Origin: Amia ocellicauda
Taxonomy: Eukaryota > Chordata > Actinopteri > Amiiformes > Amiidae
DNA length: 64,000 bases
Assembly: GCF_036373705.1 (NCBI RefSeq)
Contig: NC_089851.1
Location: forward strand, 53,043,812-53,107,811
Direction: 5' to 3'
The position numbers were made by a program, and so were the translations under genes. Under the pieces are notes generated by a model. That model ran no database searches, had not been told where the DNA came from, and saw nothing but the letters and a program-made list of their open reading frames with translations. Below are positions 10,618-22,559 of the stretch, piece after piece (position 1 is the stretch's first letter; the number at the start of each line of letters is the position of its first letter).

Positions 10618-10803
10618 GGTTACACTATTTCGATGGTCCACTTTAGACATTCTACTAACTGTAAGTAACTACTCTCATTAGAGTATTAGTAGACTGCAAG
10701 TAAACTGTTAGGTTAGGGTTAATAGATTACGTTAACACGTAGTTGCAAAGTTACTTATACTCAGTAGAATTTCTAAAGTGGACCACCAAAATAAAGTGTT
10801 ACC
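10618..10803. mobile_element. Palindromic MITE (GGTTACAC ... GTGTTACC)
   Basis: The two ends are inverted copies of each other over about 38 bases (10618-10656 and 10765-10803), including GGTCCACTTTAGA. The length is 186 bp with no coding capacity. The termini resemble hAT-type MITEs. Confidence 0.6.
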
Positions 10804-11118
10804 TTTCTTAATATAGTGGCTGACAAAAGTCTTATTTGTGTTAAATATTTTCACAGTAGTTTTAGACAATTTAATTGTAAAAAAGTATTGTTCAAGTTCA
10901 TCCCCTTGGAATTATAAGGTTCTATCTGACATTTTTGACAAAATTGAGTTATTCACATATTCTTATTCTGTGACAACTTATTTACATTATGTGACTTTTT
11001 TTAAGTTGTGTACATTTTTGGACTTTTTATTTAGAAAACAAAAAGGTTCTGTCTACAAGTTGAACTCAAACTTCGTACTATAAGGTTCTATTTGCGAGCC
11101 AATCAGCACTTATCTAAT

Positions 11119-11149
<31 letters not shown>

Positions 11150-11540
11150 CTCTTTTGGCTATTCTTTCTCAAGCCAACATCAAACAAACCTTTCAATCCA
11201 TACTGATCTCTAGAGAGAAAGACATTTTACCTGTCACACTTTTTGTGGAATATTGGATTTCGTTAATTTAAGACACCTGTTTCAACTCATCAGCTCGTCA
11301 GAATAGGCATCGACATGAGACAACTAAAATTGAACTAATTCTCTTAAGCCTTAAAATTGCAGAAATGTCCTTAAATAAAAGAGGAAAATGTATCTCTTGG
11401 TTCTATTAGTGAAATCTTCTCAATATTTTGTATCAAACACTAAACCACAATTTCATTAATAAAATGTACACATTATTTTTAATTATTACGTAAAAACATT
11501 TAGTGAAAATTACAAGACCCATGATTAATTTTTTACAGTG

Positions 11541-12471
11541 TATAAAACATTGCATTTACAAGCCATAATTATATATAACGTGCACATCGGTAATCAATGT
11601 GACAACCAAATGAAACAGAAATTAAGCTACTAAATGAGGTTCAGATGATAACTGCGAATTGAAAAGCTGCAGCAGTTCTATGCTATACAAGTACACAAAT
11701 GAGACTTGTAGAATAAAGTGTTTACTCATTTATTATGATACCAGAGCTATTTATATTATTAAACTAATTTAATTAAAAATGATATATTGAAATCAAATCA
11801 GGGTAGTTGACTTTTTGAGATTAATACTGGCTTGTACTTCAACATATTTGACCACAAGAGGGGGAACTTCAACATGAAAACTCTTCCGATTTTGTCAAAA
11901 TTTGCTTTCATCTGATTTATATTATTAGGGGTGTGAAACCATACATTTATTGACTGGAATCACCTGGAAGCCTCAATAGTTGTCTGCAACGAATATATTT
12001 CATTAGTATTATTATGAAAATGTTTCTGCAGTTATTTTCAAAAGCTTATACAAACAATACACTTCATACAGTGATACACAGCTGTGTAGAGCATTGCCAT
12101 ATGTAATATGGAAGTCATTTGTCACTGGCTGGTTGCCAGATTGGTTTAAGTGACAGATTTTGGACAATTTTCAAACGTCTTCTTCTGTGAAACCGCAGGT
12201 ACGATTGATGTGGAATTCTGTACACATGCCTTTGGCTAGATCCTCCATCAGATTTGTTAAAGGCAATACGATTGATGAAACGAGATGCTTAAAGCAATGC
12301 TTAAATTGCATAACGTGTCATAAATAGCAGGTTTGAAGTACATTAGAATGTATTAGACTGTGTTAGTACTGTGTAGATGTGTATTTGGCCCCCTGCATTG
12401 CTGCTTGCAGATATATTTATTATTACGCTTCCAGGTCCAGGATGCCTGGAAGCCTATTGTTGCTGTAAGGA

Positions 12472-12530
<59 letters not shown>

Positions 12531-12839
12531 TTTATTTATTTATTTATTTATTTATTTATTTTTCTTTTCTTCCGCCAGAATATTTTCAAATGCCTATAAC
12601 TTTTGAACTGCTTGGTGAAAACTCACCAAACTATGGTATGAGTGTAGGGGCTATGGTATGGTCACTTAAATACAATATGGTGGCCTAACGTCACATGGTT
12701 TGGCAGCCATCTTGAATGTAGTCCAAAAAATTGGACCGTTTTCAAACAGTGTTTTATCAGGAATGGTAAAGAGTTGAGTTATGAAACTTTTTCTACATAG
12801 TGTGCTTATGTAAATACTTGATTTGGATATATCAAGAAA
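11541..12839. other. AT-rich sequence without recognised gene
   Basis: No supported coding region is seen. The left part resembles sequence that follows repeat X elsewhere (compare 11580-11610 with 20350-20385). It contains the ATT/TTTA microsatellite listed separately. Confidence 0.4.
12474..12562. repeat. (ATT)n then (TTTA)n microsatellite
   Basis: A trinucleotide run passes directly into a tetranucleotide run. Apparent polytyrosine or polyisoleucine frames here are artefacts of it. Confidence 0.95.
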
Positions 12840-13709
12840 ATGATAAGTCACATGGTGTGCTCACAATTTTCAATTAAGCTGAAAACACTTGAGCCTCAGC
12901 TCCTCATAGACCATTTGACTGGCTGATGTGTGCTTTGGTATACAGCATCTGTGGACTGTTCTCTACAAATATTCTATAAGAAAAGTTCCTACGTGAAGAA
13001 ATATGGGCGCAATGAACAAATGTTTTAGACAAAAAGTCAATTTTTTTACTGTAATGATGCACTGTCTCCACTTGTGGCAGCATATATCATATTTTTCACT
13101 GAGAAAACAAGATTCAGGCGCCATCTTTGGCATGCACATCGTAAAAACTAAGAACTATCAGTCACTTGCAACAGTACTACAATGGAAAGTATCTGTTTAA
13201 ACACACAGACACTTCTGCAAGCAAATACAAATAGTATAAACTGAGATTTGTTATAGTGAGGGATCGTTTCAGAAAGAAAGCCGTTGAGAAAAGCTAGACA
13301 AACCGAAAGTGAAACTAAAACATAGAATTAAAAGTGATTCACAAAACACGAAAATACAAGTTATTAAAATAAATACATGAATATGAACAATGGTACAACA
13401 GCAATGACGTTGCTGAATCTGTAGTGGTGGGTTATTGCTTTAATTTGAAAATCATTTCAATCTGAGATCGAGTGCCACCGCGAGTGCATTACTACTGTTT
13501 AATGTTAACGATGCAACACGGGGGCACGATTTTGTCCTCTTCTATCTCAGTGAGATCGTATATTATGGTGACATATTATATACTGAACAATGCAGAATCG
13601 CTGGCTCTACAAAGTAGAGTTGAAAGGGTAAACATAAGACGTGTACTGTGCGAGCTACACCCGAAAATACGGACCTACTCTGTCTTTGTACATTGTAACA
13701 GCAAAAGAC
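12840..13709 (+). repeat. Dispersed repeat X, copy 2 (left part of an interrupted tandem pair)
   Basis: It has the same blocks as copy 1. The start of a new unit (cattgtaacagcaaaagac, about 13690) repeats the block at about 13138, a period near 552 bases. The unit is cut by the Harbinger insertion and resumes at 19876. Confidence 0.65.
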
Positions 13710-13995
13710 TAAGGGCAGGATTAAATCAAAAATGTTTGCGAGCGCGAAAAGTCCCAGAAGAGTCACAGGAGGGGATCTCGCAGCTCAGCTCCTCGCTGAA
13801 TTAAATCTGAAATGTGCGGAGCTGCGAGCGGGAGGAGCCGGATTTTCTGGCGGGGTTTCTGGGGTGGGCGGGCGCGTGAGAGAAATCGCGAGCCAATCAC
13901 AGTGTCTGAAATCTGAGTGACAGCGAGGGCGCGAGAGCAGGACGTGCTGCGAGGAGAGCGATGCGTCGATAAAGCAGAGAAATCAAAACTGTGAC

Positions 13996-14132
13996 CCGCC
14001 CGCTAATAGCAAACTACACAACTGTACTCAGTTGCGGCTTCATTTTCAGTAAGATGACACTTTCTTCTAACCATAAATGTAACCGCTGTGATGTACAGGT
14101 GTGTAGTTTGCTATTAGCGGGTGGGTCAAAGT
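13996..14132. repeat. Internal inverted repeat shared with the 28069 MITE
   Basis: TGACCCGCCCGCTAATAGC at 13996 is mirrored by GCTATTAGCGGGTGGGTCA ending at about 14132. The same arms and middle occur in the complete MITE at 28069-28249, and more diverged versions at about 14560-14720 and 19560-19620. Confidence 0.65.
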
Positions 14133-15048
14133 TTTAATTTTATCCAGCCCCACGATAGCGCCTGAAGGTACAGCTCCACGCTGTAAATTGAAAGCATGAG
14201 TCTACCCGCTGAAACACAATTACAAACCTGTACTGTGTAGCGGCTAAAAAAGAGTAGGAGAAAATAATACAATAATAAAAACAAAGCCGCTCTTGATGAC
14301 AGCTGTGTATTTTAAATTTTGTATGTCTTCGCAGACAATCTTATCCAGGCGTTATCTATAGCCGTGGATCAATGCTGGTATCTTCGGTTATATATGAATA
14401 CCAGAAAAATGCAAGTCTCTTATTCAGGGACGCTTTAAATCAGCGTTTACTTGTCATGTGCACTTTGTATTGCTCTGTTTTGTAAGATTGCCAATAAACA
14501 TATAATAATAAGAAGAATAGTAAGAATAAGAATAATATGTGTAGCGCGGTGTATTCAATAAAAACTGACCCACTGGCTAATACAAAACTACTAAATGAAC
14601 ATCATAGTGGTTACATTAATTATTAGAATAAATGATCAACTGAAGAATGAAGCCGCAACTGAGTCCAGTTCTGTAGTTTTGTATTAGCAGCGGTCAAAGA
14701 TTTGATTCAATCTGGCCCCTAGTTTGCCGGTATAATGTCGGTTGATGTGTGATTGTTCACTGGATGTGTCCCATTGTGATATGTGGTTGTGAAGCAAATA
14801 TATATTTCATGGAGATATTGATATAAGTTGTTCGACTCCGATATGACTCAGAATCGCTCATTTCAGGTGTTTAATTTTCTACATTTTCTGCTGGAGGACC
14901 CCCAGACCCCCACCGTGAATCCCTCATTATGCCTCGCGCTCATTTTCCTGGCTACGCCACTGATCCATACATAGATACTCTTTATAGTACACATTGTAAT
15001 ATGACAGTGTAATATAATTGTGTATATGTCAGTTGTATATATGTCAAT

Positions 15049-15363
15049 CTACATCATTGATTTTCCACAGTGCCAGCTGTGATAGCGGTGCTGATAGTGG
15101 CTTGGCGCTCCCACAACGTCCCCTACTGTAGTTTGAAAGGAGCCTGTAGCATATAGGCTAACGCGGCACATAATTGTCTCCACGGTAAGAGGATGGTTGC
15201 GTGCAAATCTATTGTTCAATTTATCCTTCAGCAGGTGACACAATAACGATATGCTGTGTCTATCAAACCGATAATGTCTTATTAAAAGGTGATCGGAAGG
15301 TCTAGAAAGTTCCGATGGATCTGAAAGTGTAGGGCTGGCATCGTCTTCCACGCCTTCGGGCAT
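15049..15363 (-). pseudogene. PIF/Harbinger transposase, N-terminal fragment
   Basis: The frame starts at ATG 15363. It contains HYRFDRHSISLLCHLL, then LTVETIMCRVSLYATGSFQTTVGD, the conserved region ahead of the catalytic domain in HARBI1-like transposases. After VGDVVG the reading no longer looks like the family and ends at 15049, suggesting a frameshift. The DDE catalytic part is not found in the element, so it is a remnant. Confidence 0.65.
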
Positions 15364-15848
15364 CGATGTCTGCCGTTATAATTTTAATTGTCATAATAGT
15401 CCACTTTCTCTTGTATAGATGGCGATATGGTGCTCATTCAATCCAATTGCGTCATGCGTGTGTGATATGTGATTAGTAATGAATGATTGACTGATGCTAC
15501 ATTATTACTGGTTTCATTATGTTGTTGCATATCATCTCCGTGTTATATAGGCTGCTGTGTCTAGGATAAAGGCATAACGCTGGCCACCTGCTACTAGATA
15601 ATTGATTGTTCAGATTATTCCATATTTTTCTAGAATATATACAGTGGGGGAAAAAAGTAATTGATCCCCTGCTGATTTTGTACGTTTGCCCACTGACAAA
15701 GAAATGATCAGTCTATGATTTTAATGGTCGGTGTATTTTAACAGTGAGAGACAGAATAACAACAAAAAAATCCAGAAAAATGCATTTCAAAAAAGTTATA
15801 CATTGATTAGCATATTAATGAGGGAAATAAGTATTTGACCCCTTCGAC

Positions 15849-16855
15849 TTAGTACTTGGTGGCAAAACCCTTGTTGGCAATCACAGAGGTCAGACATTTC
15901 TTGTAGTTGGCCACCAGGTTTGCACACATCTCAGGAGGGATTTTGTCCCACTCCTCTTTGCAGATCCTCTCCAAGTCATTAAGGTTTCGAGGCTGTTTGG
16001 CAACTCGAACCTTCAGCTCCCTCCACAGATTTTCTATGGGATTAAGGTCTGGAGACTGGCTAGGCCACTCCAGGACCTTAATTTGCTTCTTCTTGAGCCA
16101 CTCCTTTGTTGCCTTGGCTGTGTGTTTTGGGTTATTGTCATGCTGGAATACCCATCCACGACCCATTTTCAATGCCCTGGCTGAGGGAAGGAGGTTCTCA
16201 CCTAAGATTTGATGGTACATGGCCCTGTCCATCATCCCTTTGATGCGGTGCTGTTGTCCTGTCCCCTTAGCAGAAAAACACCACCAAAGCCTAATGTTTC
16301 CACCTCCATGTTTGACGGTGGGGATGGTGTTCTTGGGGTCATTCCTCCTCCTCCAAACACGACGAGTTGAGTTGATGCCAAAGAGCTGGATTGTGGTCTC
16401 ATCTGACCACAACACTTTCACCCAGTTCTCCTCTGAATCATTCAGATGATGGCAAACTTCAGACGGGCCTGTACATGTGCTTTCTTGAGCAGGGGGGCCT
16501 TGCGGGCGCTGCAGGATTTCAGTCCTTCACGGCATAGTGTGTTACCAATTGTTTTCTTGGTGACTATGGTCCCAGCTGCCTTGAGATCATTAACAAGATC
16601 CTCCCATGTAGTTCTGGGCTGATTCCTCACCGTTCTCATGATCATTGAAACTCCACAAGGTGAGATCTTGCATGGAGCCCCAGACCGAGGGAGACTGACA
16701 GTTATTTTGTGTTTCTTCCATTTGCGAATAATCGCACCAACTGTTGTCACCTTCTCACCAAGCTGCTTGGCGACGGTCTTGTAGCCCATTTCAGCCTTGT
16801 GTAGGTCTACAATCTTGTCCCTGACATCCTTGGACAGCTCTTTGGTCTTGGCCAT
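15849..16855 (-). pseudogene. Tc1-type transposase, DD34E, frameshifted
   Basis: Start ATG 16855 ([10 protein letters not shown]). The first frame (to 16442) holds the paired helix-turn-helix DNA-binding domains. The second (16421-15849) holds the catalytic core with WSDET, the aspartate in QHDNNPKH and the glutamate in LNPIENLW, with 34 residues between the last two. Compared with copy T2 at 27230, four bases are missing near 16440, which breaks the frame. About 335 codons in total, normal for Tc1. Confidence 0.85.
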
Positions 16856-16897
16856 GGTGGAGAGTTTGGAATCTGATTTATTGATTGCTTCTGTGGA

Positions 16898-16995
16898 CAG
16901 GTGTCTTTTATACAGGTAACGAGCTGAGATTAGAAGCTCTCCCTTTAAGAGAGTGCTCCTAATCTCAGCTCGTTACCTGTATAAAAGACACCTGG
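16898..16995. promoter_or_regulatory. Perfect-type hairpin with TATAAAAG on both strands, upstream of T1 transposase
   Basis: Arms of about 40 bases (16898-16937 and 16954-16995) are inverted copies. Each arm contains TATAAAAG; the one read on - lies about 45-50 bases upstream of the transposase ATG. The T2 copy keeps the hairpin. A bidirectional promoter is an inference from the TATA positions. Confidence 0.45.
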
Positions 16996-17219
16996 GAGCC
17001 AGAAATCTTGCTGATTGATAGGGGATCAAATACTTATTTCCCTCATTAACATGCAAATCAATTTATAACTTTTTTGAAATGCGGTTTTCAGGATTCTTTT
17101 GTTGTTTTTCTGTCTCTCACTGTTAAAATACACCTACCATTAAAATTATAGACTGATCATTTCTTTGTCAGTTGGCAAACGTACAAAATCAGCAGGGGAT
17201 CAAATACTTTTTTCCCTCA

Positions 17220-17222
<3 letters not shown>

Positions 17223-17264
<42 letters not shown>
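17223..17264. repeat. (TA)n microsatellite at a Tc1 target site
   Basis: A pure TA run lies directly against the right end of T1 and continues into TTA units. Confidence 0.9.
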
Positions 17265-17267
<3 letters not shown>

Positions 17268-17897
17268 ATTATTATTTTTTTGTGTGTGTGTGGGGGTTTT
17301 TGCACCCAACGTGCAGTGCCTAAACGTCACACACTTATATGTGTACTGGCTTGCAAGTTATACAACCATATATGCCTGTAACAATATTCTATAAATGTCA
17401 TCCAGACGTCTCCAGATGCTTTACCTTTTTGTGTACATATTCATAATAGCAATTATACAGCTGCTGACAGTGTAATTCGATGTAGTGTTTGTGTCTTAAA
17501 AGTCGCCTTCATTCCCAAATATACATATAGCCCACGGGCGTCGCTAGACCCTATTCAGTGGGGCTTCAGCCCCCCTAAAAATATTACGATCAAAGACGTA
17601 CGAAGCAACGGAGAACAGCGTCCAAACTCCCCCCCATTATGCGTCTGTAGAAACACCGTTTTCCAGCCCCTATAACTGTCAGTGAGAAGCACCGAGCAGC
17701 CTGTAGAGAGAGATGCGTGAACTGTAGAAATACTGTACTGTCCAACATCAGCTACAAAATGCATCAATCACAATCCACATTCAATCCGTGTATCCAAATG
17801 TATCAAACATGGAAACACCCCCGTAACATAGGGTATAGGCTTAATATACATCATTGTAGTGAGTACGAGTGAGGTGTAATATACACTTGATAGTGTA

Positions 17898-19118
17898 CAC
17901 TCACCTAAAGGATTATTAGGAACACCATACTAATACTGTGTTTGACCCCCTTTCGCCTTCAGAGCTGCCTTAATTCTACGTGGCATTGATTCAACAAGGT
18001 GCTGAAAGCATTCTTTAGAAATGTTGGCCCATATTGATAGGATAGCATCTTGCAGTTGATGGAGATTTGTGGGATGCACATCCAGGGCACGAAGCTCCCG
18101 TTCCACCACATCCCAAAGATGCTCTATTGGGTTGAGATCTGGTGACTGTGGGGGCCAGTTTAGTACAGTGAACTCATTGTCATGTTCAAGAAACCAATTT
18201 GAAATGATTCGACCTTTGTGACATGGTGCATTATCCTGCTGGAAGTAGCCATCAGAGGATGGGTACATGGTGGTCATAAAGGGATGGACATGGTCAGAAA
18301 CAATGCTCAGGTAGGCCGTGGCATTTAAGCGATGCCCAATTGGCACTAAGGGGCCTAAAGTGTGCCAAGAAAACATCCCCCACACCATTACACCACCACC
18401 ACCAGCCTGCACAGTGGTAACAAGGCATGATGGATCCATGTTCTCATTCTGTTTACGCCAAATTCTGACTCTACCATCTGAATGTCTCAACAGAGATCGA
18501 GACTCATCAGACCAGGCAACATTTTTCCAGTCTTCAACTGTCCAATTTTGGTGAGCTTGTGCAAATTGTAGCCTCTTTTTCCTATTTGTAGTGGAGATGA
18601 GTGGTACCCGGTGGGGTCTTCTGCTGTTGTAACCCATCCGCCTCAAGGTTGTACATGTTGTGGCTTCACAAATGCTTTGCTGCATACCTCGGTTGTAACG
18701 AGTGGTTATTTCAGTCAAAGTTGCTCTTCTATCAGCTTAAATCAGTCGGCCCATTCTCCTCTGACCTCTAGCATCAACAAGGCATTTTCGCCCACAGGAC
18801 TGCCGCATACTGGATGTTTTTCCCTTTTCACACCATTCTTTGTAAACCCTAGAAATGGTTGTGCGTGAAAATCCCAGTAACTGAGCAGATTGTGAAATAC
18901 TCAGACCGGCCCGTCTGGCACCAACAACCATGCCACGCTCAAAATTGCTTAAATCACCTTTCTTTCCCATTCAGACATTCAGTTTGGAGTTCAGGAGATT
19001 GTCTTGACCAGGACCACACCCCTAAATGCATTGAAGCAACTGCCATGTGATTGGTTGGTTAGATAATTGCATTAATGAGAAATTGAACAGGTGTTCCTAA
19101 TAATCCTTTAGGTGAGTG
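17898..19118. mobile_element. DD36E Tc1-type transposon, copy T3
   Basis: Inverted ends CACTCACCTAAAGGATTATT and its reverse complement lie between TA dinucleotides (17896-17897 and 19119-19120). The length of 1221 bp equals that of copy T4 at 51958. Confidence 0.9.
17930..18970 (-). pseudogene. DD36E transposase with one nonsense mutation
   Basis: The frame is the same throughout as in the intact copy at 51990-53030. The only coding break is TAA at codon 78 (near 18737), where the intact copy has CAA for Gln. The catalytic core (WSDES, QQDNAPCH, LNPIEHLW) is preserved downstream of the stop. The protein, if made, would be an N-terminal DNA-binding fragment. Confidence 0.9.
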
Positions 19119-19875
19119 TATATACACTTGATAGTAGCACTTTTCCCATGAAAGATCTGATAAGAAGGAATCAATTGTTAAGACATGAAAGGAAGAAAGC
19201 AAGAGCAGAATAAACAAGTAATGAAACCAAAACGAAACAAAACGAACACGGACACATTGCTGAACAAAACAATATAAATATATATTTTCTCTATGTGCAC
19301 GAATAATAAGCAACATTTCGTTTATGTAGATGTTGGGCGCAACATCTAATGTATTATTATCGCATTGTACACAGTTATTTCACTGACACAGAGCCGCACT
19401 GTGAATAAAGCCGGAGCTGCGCTTTCTCTTCACTGTGCCTTAACCGCGAGAGGCTTTAGACTGCGAGAGCATTTTCAGGGTGTTTTCTCGCAGATATTTT
19501 CTTGATTTAATGCAGCGAAAATGTAACCACTCCCAATGTATTGTTGGGCGGGATTAACTACAACTTTAACCAGCCGCTAATAGCAAACTACACAACTGTA
19601 CATCATGGGAGTTACTTTAAAAATTAGACGAGAGTAGCATCTAACTAAACATGAAAGAGTATAGTGGTGTAGTGTTGTAGTAGCGGCTGTGTGAAAGTTG
19701 TGTTTTATTCTCTCTCATTGTGCCAGAAAGGAGCTGAGAGAAGGTCGTTTTGCGGCGCAAATGGGGTCAGATTTAATACCACGATAGTTTAGCAGCGCAA
19801 TTTCCACTCGCAGTCATGCTGCTAATGCTTCTGCAAGCGACTCGCAGCGCAAACATTTTTGATTTAATCCTGCCC

Positions 19876-20310
19876 TAAGTCACAATCAGTCACTTGCAAC
19901 AGTACAGTATTAGAGTGGAAAGTATTCGTTCAAACACACAAAGACTTCTGCATGCAAATACAAATACTATGAACTGAGATGTGTTTATATTGAGGGATTG
20001 TTTAAGCTGTAGAGAAACAGGGAAGAAGTACAAGAGAAAATTAAAGCGAAACTAAAAATATAATTTGAATATAAAGTCATTTCAAACTGAAATCGAGTGC
20101 CACCACGAGTGAATGACTTCACTTGAGGGGTGTCCTCTTCTCTCTCAGTGAAATCGTAATTTATGGTGACATGTTATATACTGAACTGTGCAGAATCGCT
20201 TGGTCTTTGCTGTAACGTTGAAAGGATGAACATGAGAAGTTTCCTGTGTGAGCTATACCCGAAAAAATTGACATACTCGGTCAGGTGCATTAGTAAAAAC
20301 GAATTGCTGC
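19876..20310 (+). repeat. Dispersed repeat X, copy 3 (right part after the Harbinger insertion)
   Basis: It starts directly after the TAA target duplication with the cagtcacttgcaacagta block and runs through the gcagaatcgct block. Together with 12840-13709 it forms a tandem pair. Confidence 0.65.
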
Positions 20311-20399
20311 TATTTGCCCCTTAGTGATATACTTTGCTTTCCCAGGTGTATATATAACACACACATCATTAATCAATGTATTAACCCTGTTTGGTCAAG

Positions 20400-21765
20400 C
20401 GAGATTACTGAAGGTAGGACTGCCTCAAGCCGATGTGCCAAAGTCTTGGCAAGGATATTTACATTTGTGTTAAGAGGGGAGATGGGATGATACGAAGCAC
20501 AGTTCAAGGGGTTCTTGTCCTTTTTTAATAACAATTAAATAGATGCTTGACATAGGTTGGAGGTAGGGACAAAGAAGTGAAGGATTTTAAAAATGCAGAA
20601 CTGAGCAAAGGGGCAAGTTGAGGGCAGATATTTTAATAAAATTCCACTGGAAACCAGTCTGGACCTGGAGACTTACCACTCTGCATTGACTGAATTGCCC
20701 TCTTCAAGAGAAAGAGGCTGTTTTAAGCTTGCTTTAGATTCAGGATTAATTGCAGGAATATCTAAGTTATCAAAAAAAGAATTGTACAGAAGGGAAATCA
20801 GAAGTGTATAGACTGCAGACCAGGAACACCCCACATGAGCTGCTGTTTTGGAGATGATCTGACCCAGTCGTCTAGCCAATTTGGCCCTTGTCAAAGTCGC
20901 TCAGATCCTTATGCTTGCCCATTTTTCCTGCTTCTAACACATCAACTTTGAGGACAAAATGTTCACTTGCTGCCTAATATATCCCACCCACTGACAGGTG
21001 CCATGATAACTAGATTATCAGTGTTAATCACTTCACCTGTCAGTGGTCATAATCTCCCTTTGATAGCTCTCTCGATAGCCGTTGAATCTACTCCTTAACC
21101 TGGAAGTAGTGCACCCTAAGAATAATGGGACGGGGCCTGTCTCCTTCCCTAGGTCTTGGCATTATCGATCGGTGAGCACGATCCAGAACAGGCAGGGAGT
21201 CCGACTTATTCTTCCCAACGATATCAACAAAGAACTACGACAGGAAAGTAGTAGGATCACGACCCTCCACTCCTTTCACTACACCAACAACACACAGGTT
21301 GTTCCTCCGTCCCCTTCCACCTAAATCCTTTACTTTCCATTTGAGCATCTCATTCTCTGCAGAAAGGCCACTGCAAGAGGCTTCCGTCACCCTGTCAGAT
21401 ATGTCGCTCAGAGACCTCTCTACCTCCTGCAGTCGGCTGCCATACGAGTGCCCTTAAGAGTAGCAATAGCCTCACGCATTTCAGATCAAAACGATTCTAT
21501 GGAGCTCTGTATTTTGCTCACCGCTGCGACAAGAAAGGCCAGGTCTCCGCCACTTTCTGGTGAGGGATTGCCAGCCCCAGTCATGCCTGAATCCGAATCG
21601 GGTTGAGTCGCCTCCATCGCTGGCCCCTTCTTGCCTTTTTGTTTAGACATGGTTTTAAAACAATAATACACATAATATACTGCAGTTCATCGCTTAAAAT
21701 AAAAACAAGAAAATAACGTTTGCTGAAAAAAATTGAAATATCGCAGGAGCTCTCTGTTCACACGT
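20400..21765 (-). pseudogene. L1-like LINE fragment (ORF1 and part of reverse transcriptase)
   Basis: The minus strand reads from ORF1 (MSKQKGKKG start near 21650, then an acidic, helical part, then PRPIILRVHYFQVKE near 21100) to a reverse-transcriptase segment (LAKTLAHRLEAVLPSVIS near 20430, and a GPDWFPVEF-like block near 20655). Stops and frameshifts are frequent, and a Tc1-type piece (20808-21053) interrupts it. The middle of ORF2 is missing. Confidence 0.65.
20808..21053 (-). mobile_element. Tc1-type transposon fragment, same family as 30008
   Basis: The reverse complement matches 30008-30250, including the terminal cactgacaggtgaagtg region and the first codons of transposase (KTAA, GQI). 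It is only the 5' quarter of an element, inserted into or recombined with the L1-like LINE. Confidence 0.7.
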
Positions 21766-21767
21766 CA

Positions 21768-22400
21768 AATTGGAAGCTGTAGGCATTCAGGGTAATGTAA
21801 GTAGATGGATTATGAACTGGTTGATGTATAGGAAGCAGAGGGTGTCGATTAGAGGAGTTGCTTCTAACTGGAGTGAGGTTGTTAGTGGAGTTCCACAGGG
21901 ATCAGTACTAGGGCCTTTGCTTTTTCTAATCTATATTAATGATCTAGTCTCTGGGATAGTTAGCAAACTTGTCAAATTTGTAGATGATAGTAAAATAGGT
22001 GGCTCAGCAGATACAATCTCGGCAGCACAGGTTATTCAAAGGGACTTAGATAATATTCAGTTGTGTGCCGACACCTAGCAGATGAAATTCAATGTGGACA
22101 AATGCAAGGTATTACATACAGGTAACACAAATGTCCACTATAATTACACAATGGAAGGAATAGAACTAGATGAAGTAATGCATGAGAAAGACCTAGGAGT
22201 CTACGTGGACTCCTCACTTTCTCCATCCAAGCAATGTGGGGAAGCAATAAAAAAGGCAAACAGAATGTTAGGGTATATTGTCAAAAGTGTAGAATTTAAA
22301 ACAAGGGAAGTAATGTTAAGACAATGCACTAGTTAGACCTCATCTGGAATACTGTGTACAGTTCTGGGCACCACACATACCAAGAAGGATATCGCTTGGG
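21768..22400 (+). pseudogene. CR1/L2-like LINE reverse transcriptase, 3' part
   Basis: The frame contains SGVPQGSVLGPLLFLIYIND, then FVDDSK as the catalytic aspartate pair, then KCKVLHTG and KDLGVYVD. A TAG at 22076-22078 replaces the expected tryptophan codon after LCADT. Past 22336 another frame continues the RPHLEYCVQFW block. The copy begins abruptly at the L1 junction, typical of 5' truncation. Confidence 0.75.
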
Positions 22401-22559
22401 AGGCCATGGCTCGTCAGACCTTGGGGTGTGGGTGCCCTGTTAGTCCTCCATGGTAGGGTGCCTCTGAGGTGGGTTTTGCCTCATCATCCTCTCAGAGGGG
22501 GCTATTGCTGGAAGACAAACCATTTTATTTTCCTTTCTCTCTCTGCCAATCTCTCTCTG

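Larger units (their letters stand above)
8712..11540. mobile_element. CACTA/EnSpm-type element, degraded
   Basis: The ends form an inverted repeat, CACTGTAAAAAAT at 8712 and ATTTTTTACAGTG ending at 11540, flanked by TA on both sides. CACTG termini with short target duplications fit the CACTA superfamily. No transposase is recognised. The interior holds one spliced coding exon, a tRNA-like SINE fragment, a palindromic MITE and AT-rich sequence. Confidence 0.5.
15642..17222. mobile_element. Tc1-type transposon T1 (DD34E), nested in the Harbinger element
   Basis: CAGTGGGGGAAAAAAGTA at 15642 and its inverted counterpart ending CCCTCACTG at 17222 bound it, each flanked by TA (15640-15641, 17223-17224). 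The arms are long, over 150 bases. It carries one transposase gene on -. Confidence 0.85.
13713..19875. mobile_element. PIF/Harbinger-type element with nested insertions
   Basis: The ends are inverted: GGGCAGGATTAAATC starting at 13713 and GATTTAATCCTGCCC ending at 19875, flanked by TAA on both sides (13710-13712, 19876-19878). A three-base TWA target duplication is the hallmark of PIF/Harbinger. A transposase fragment of that family lies at 15049-15363. Two Tc1-type elements are nested inside. Confidence 0.7.

Noticed and set aside
12360-12688. Open frames with long isoleucine or tyrosine runs
   Set aside because: They are produced by the ATT/TTTA microsatellite and have no other protein-like features.
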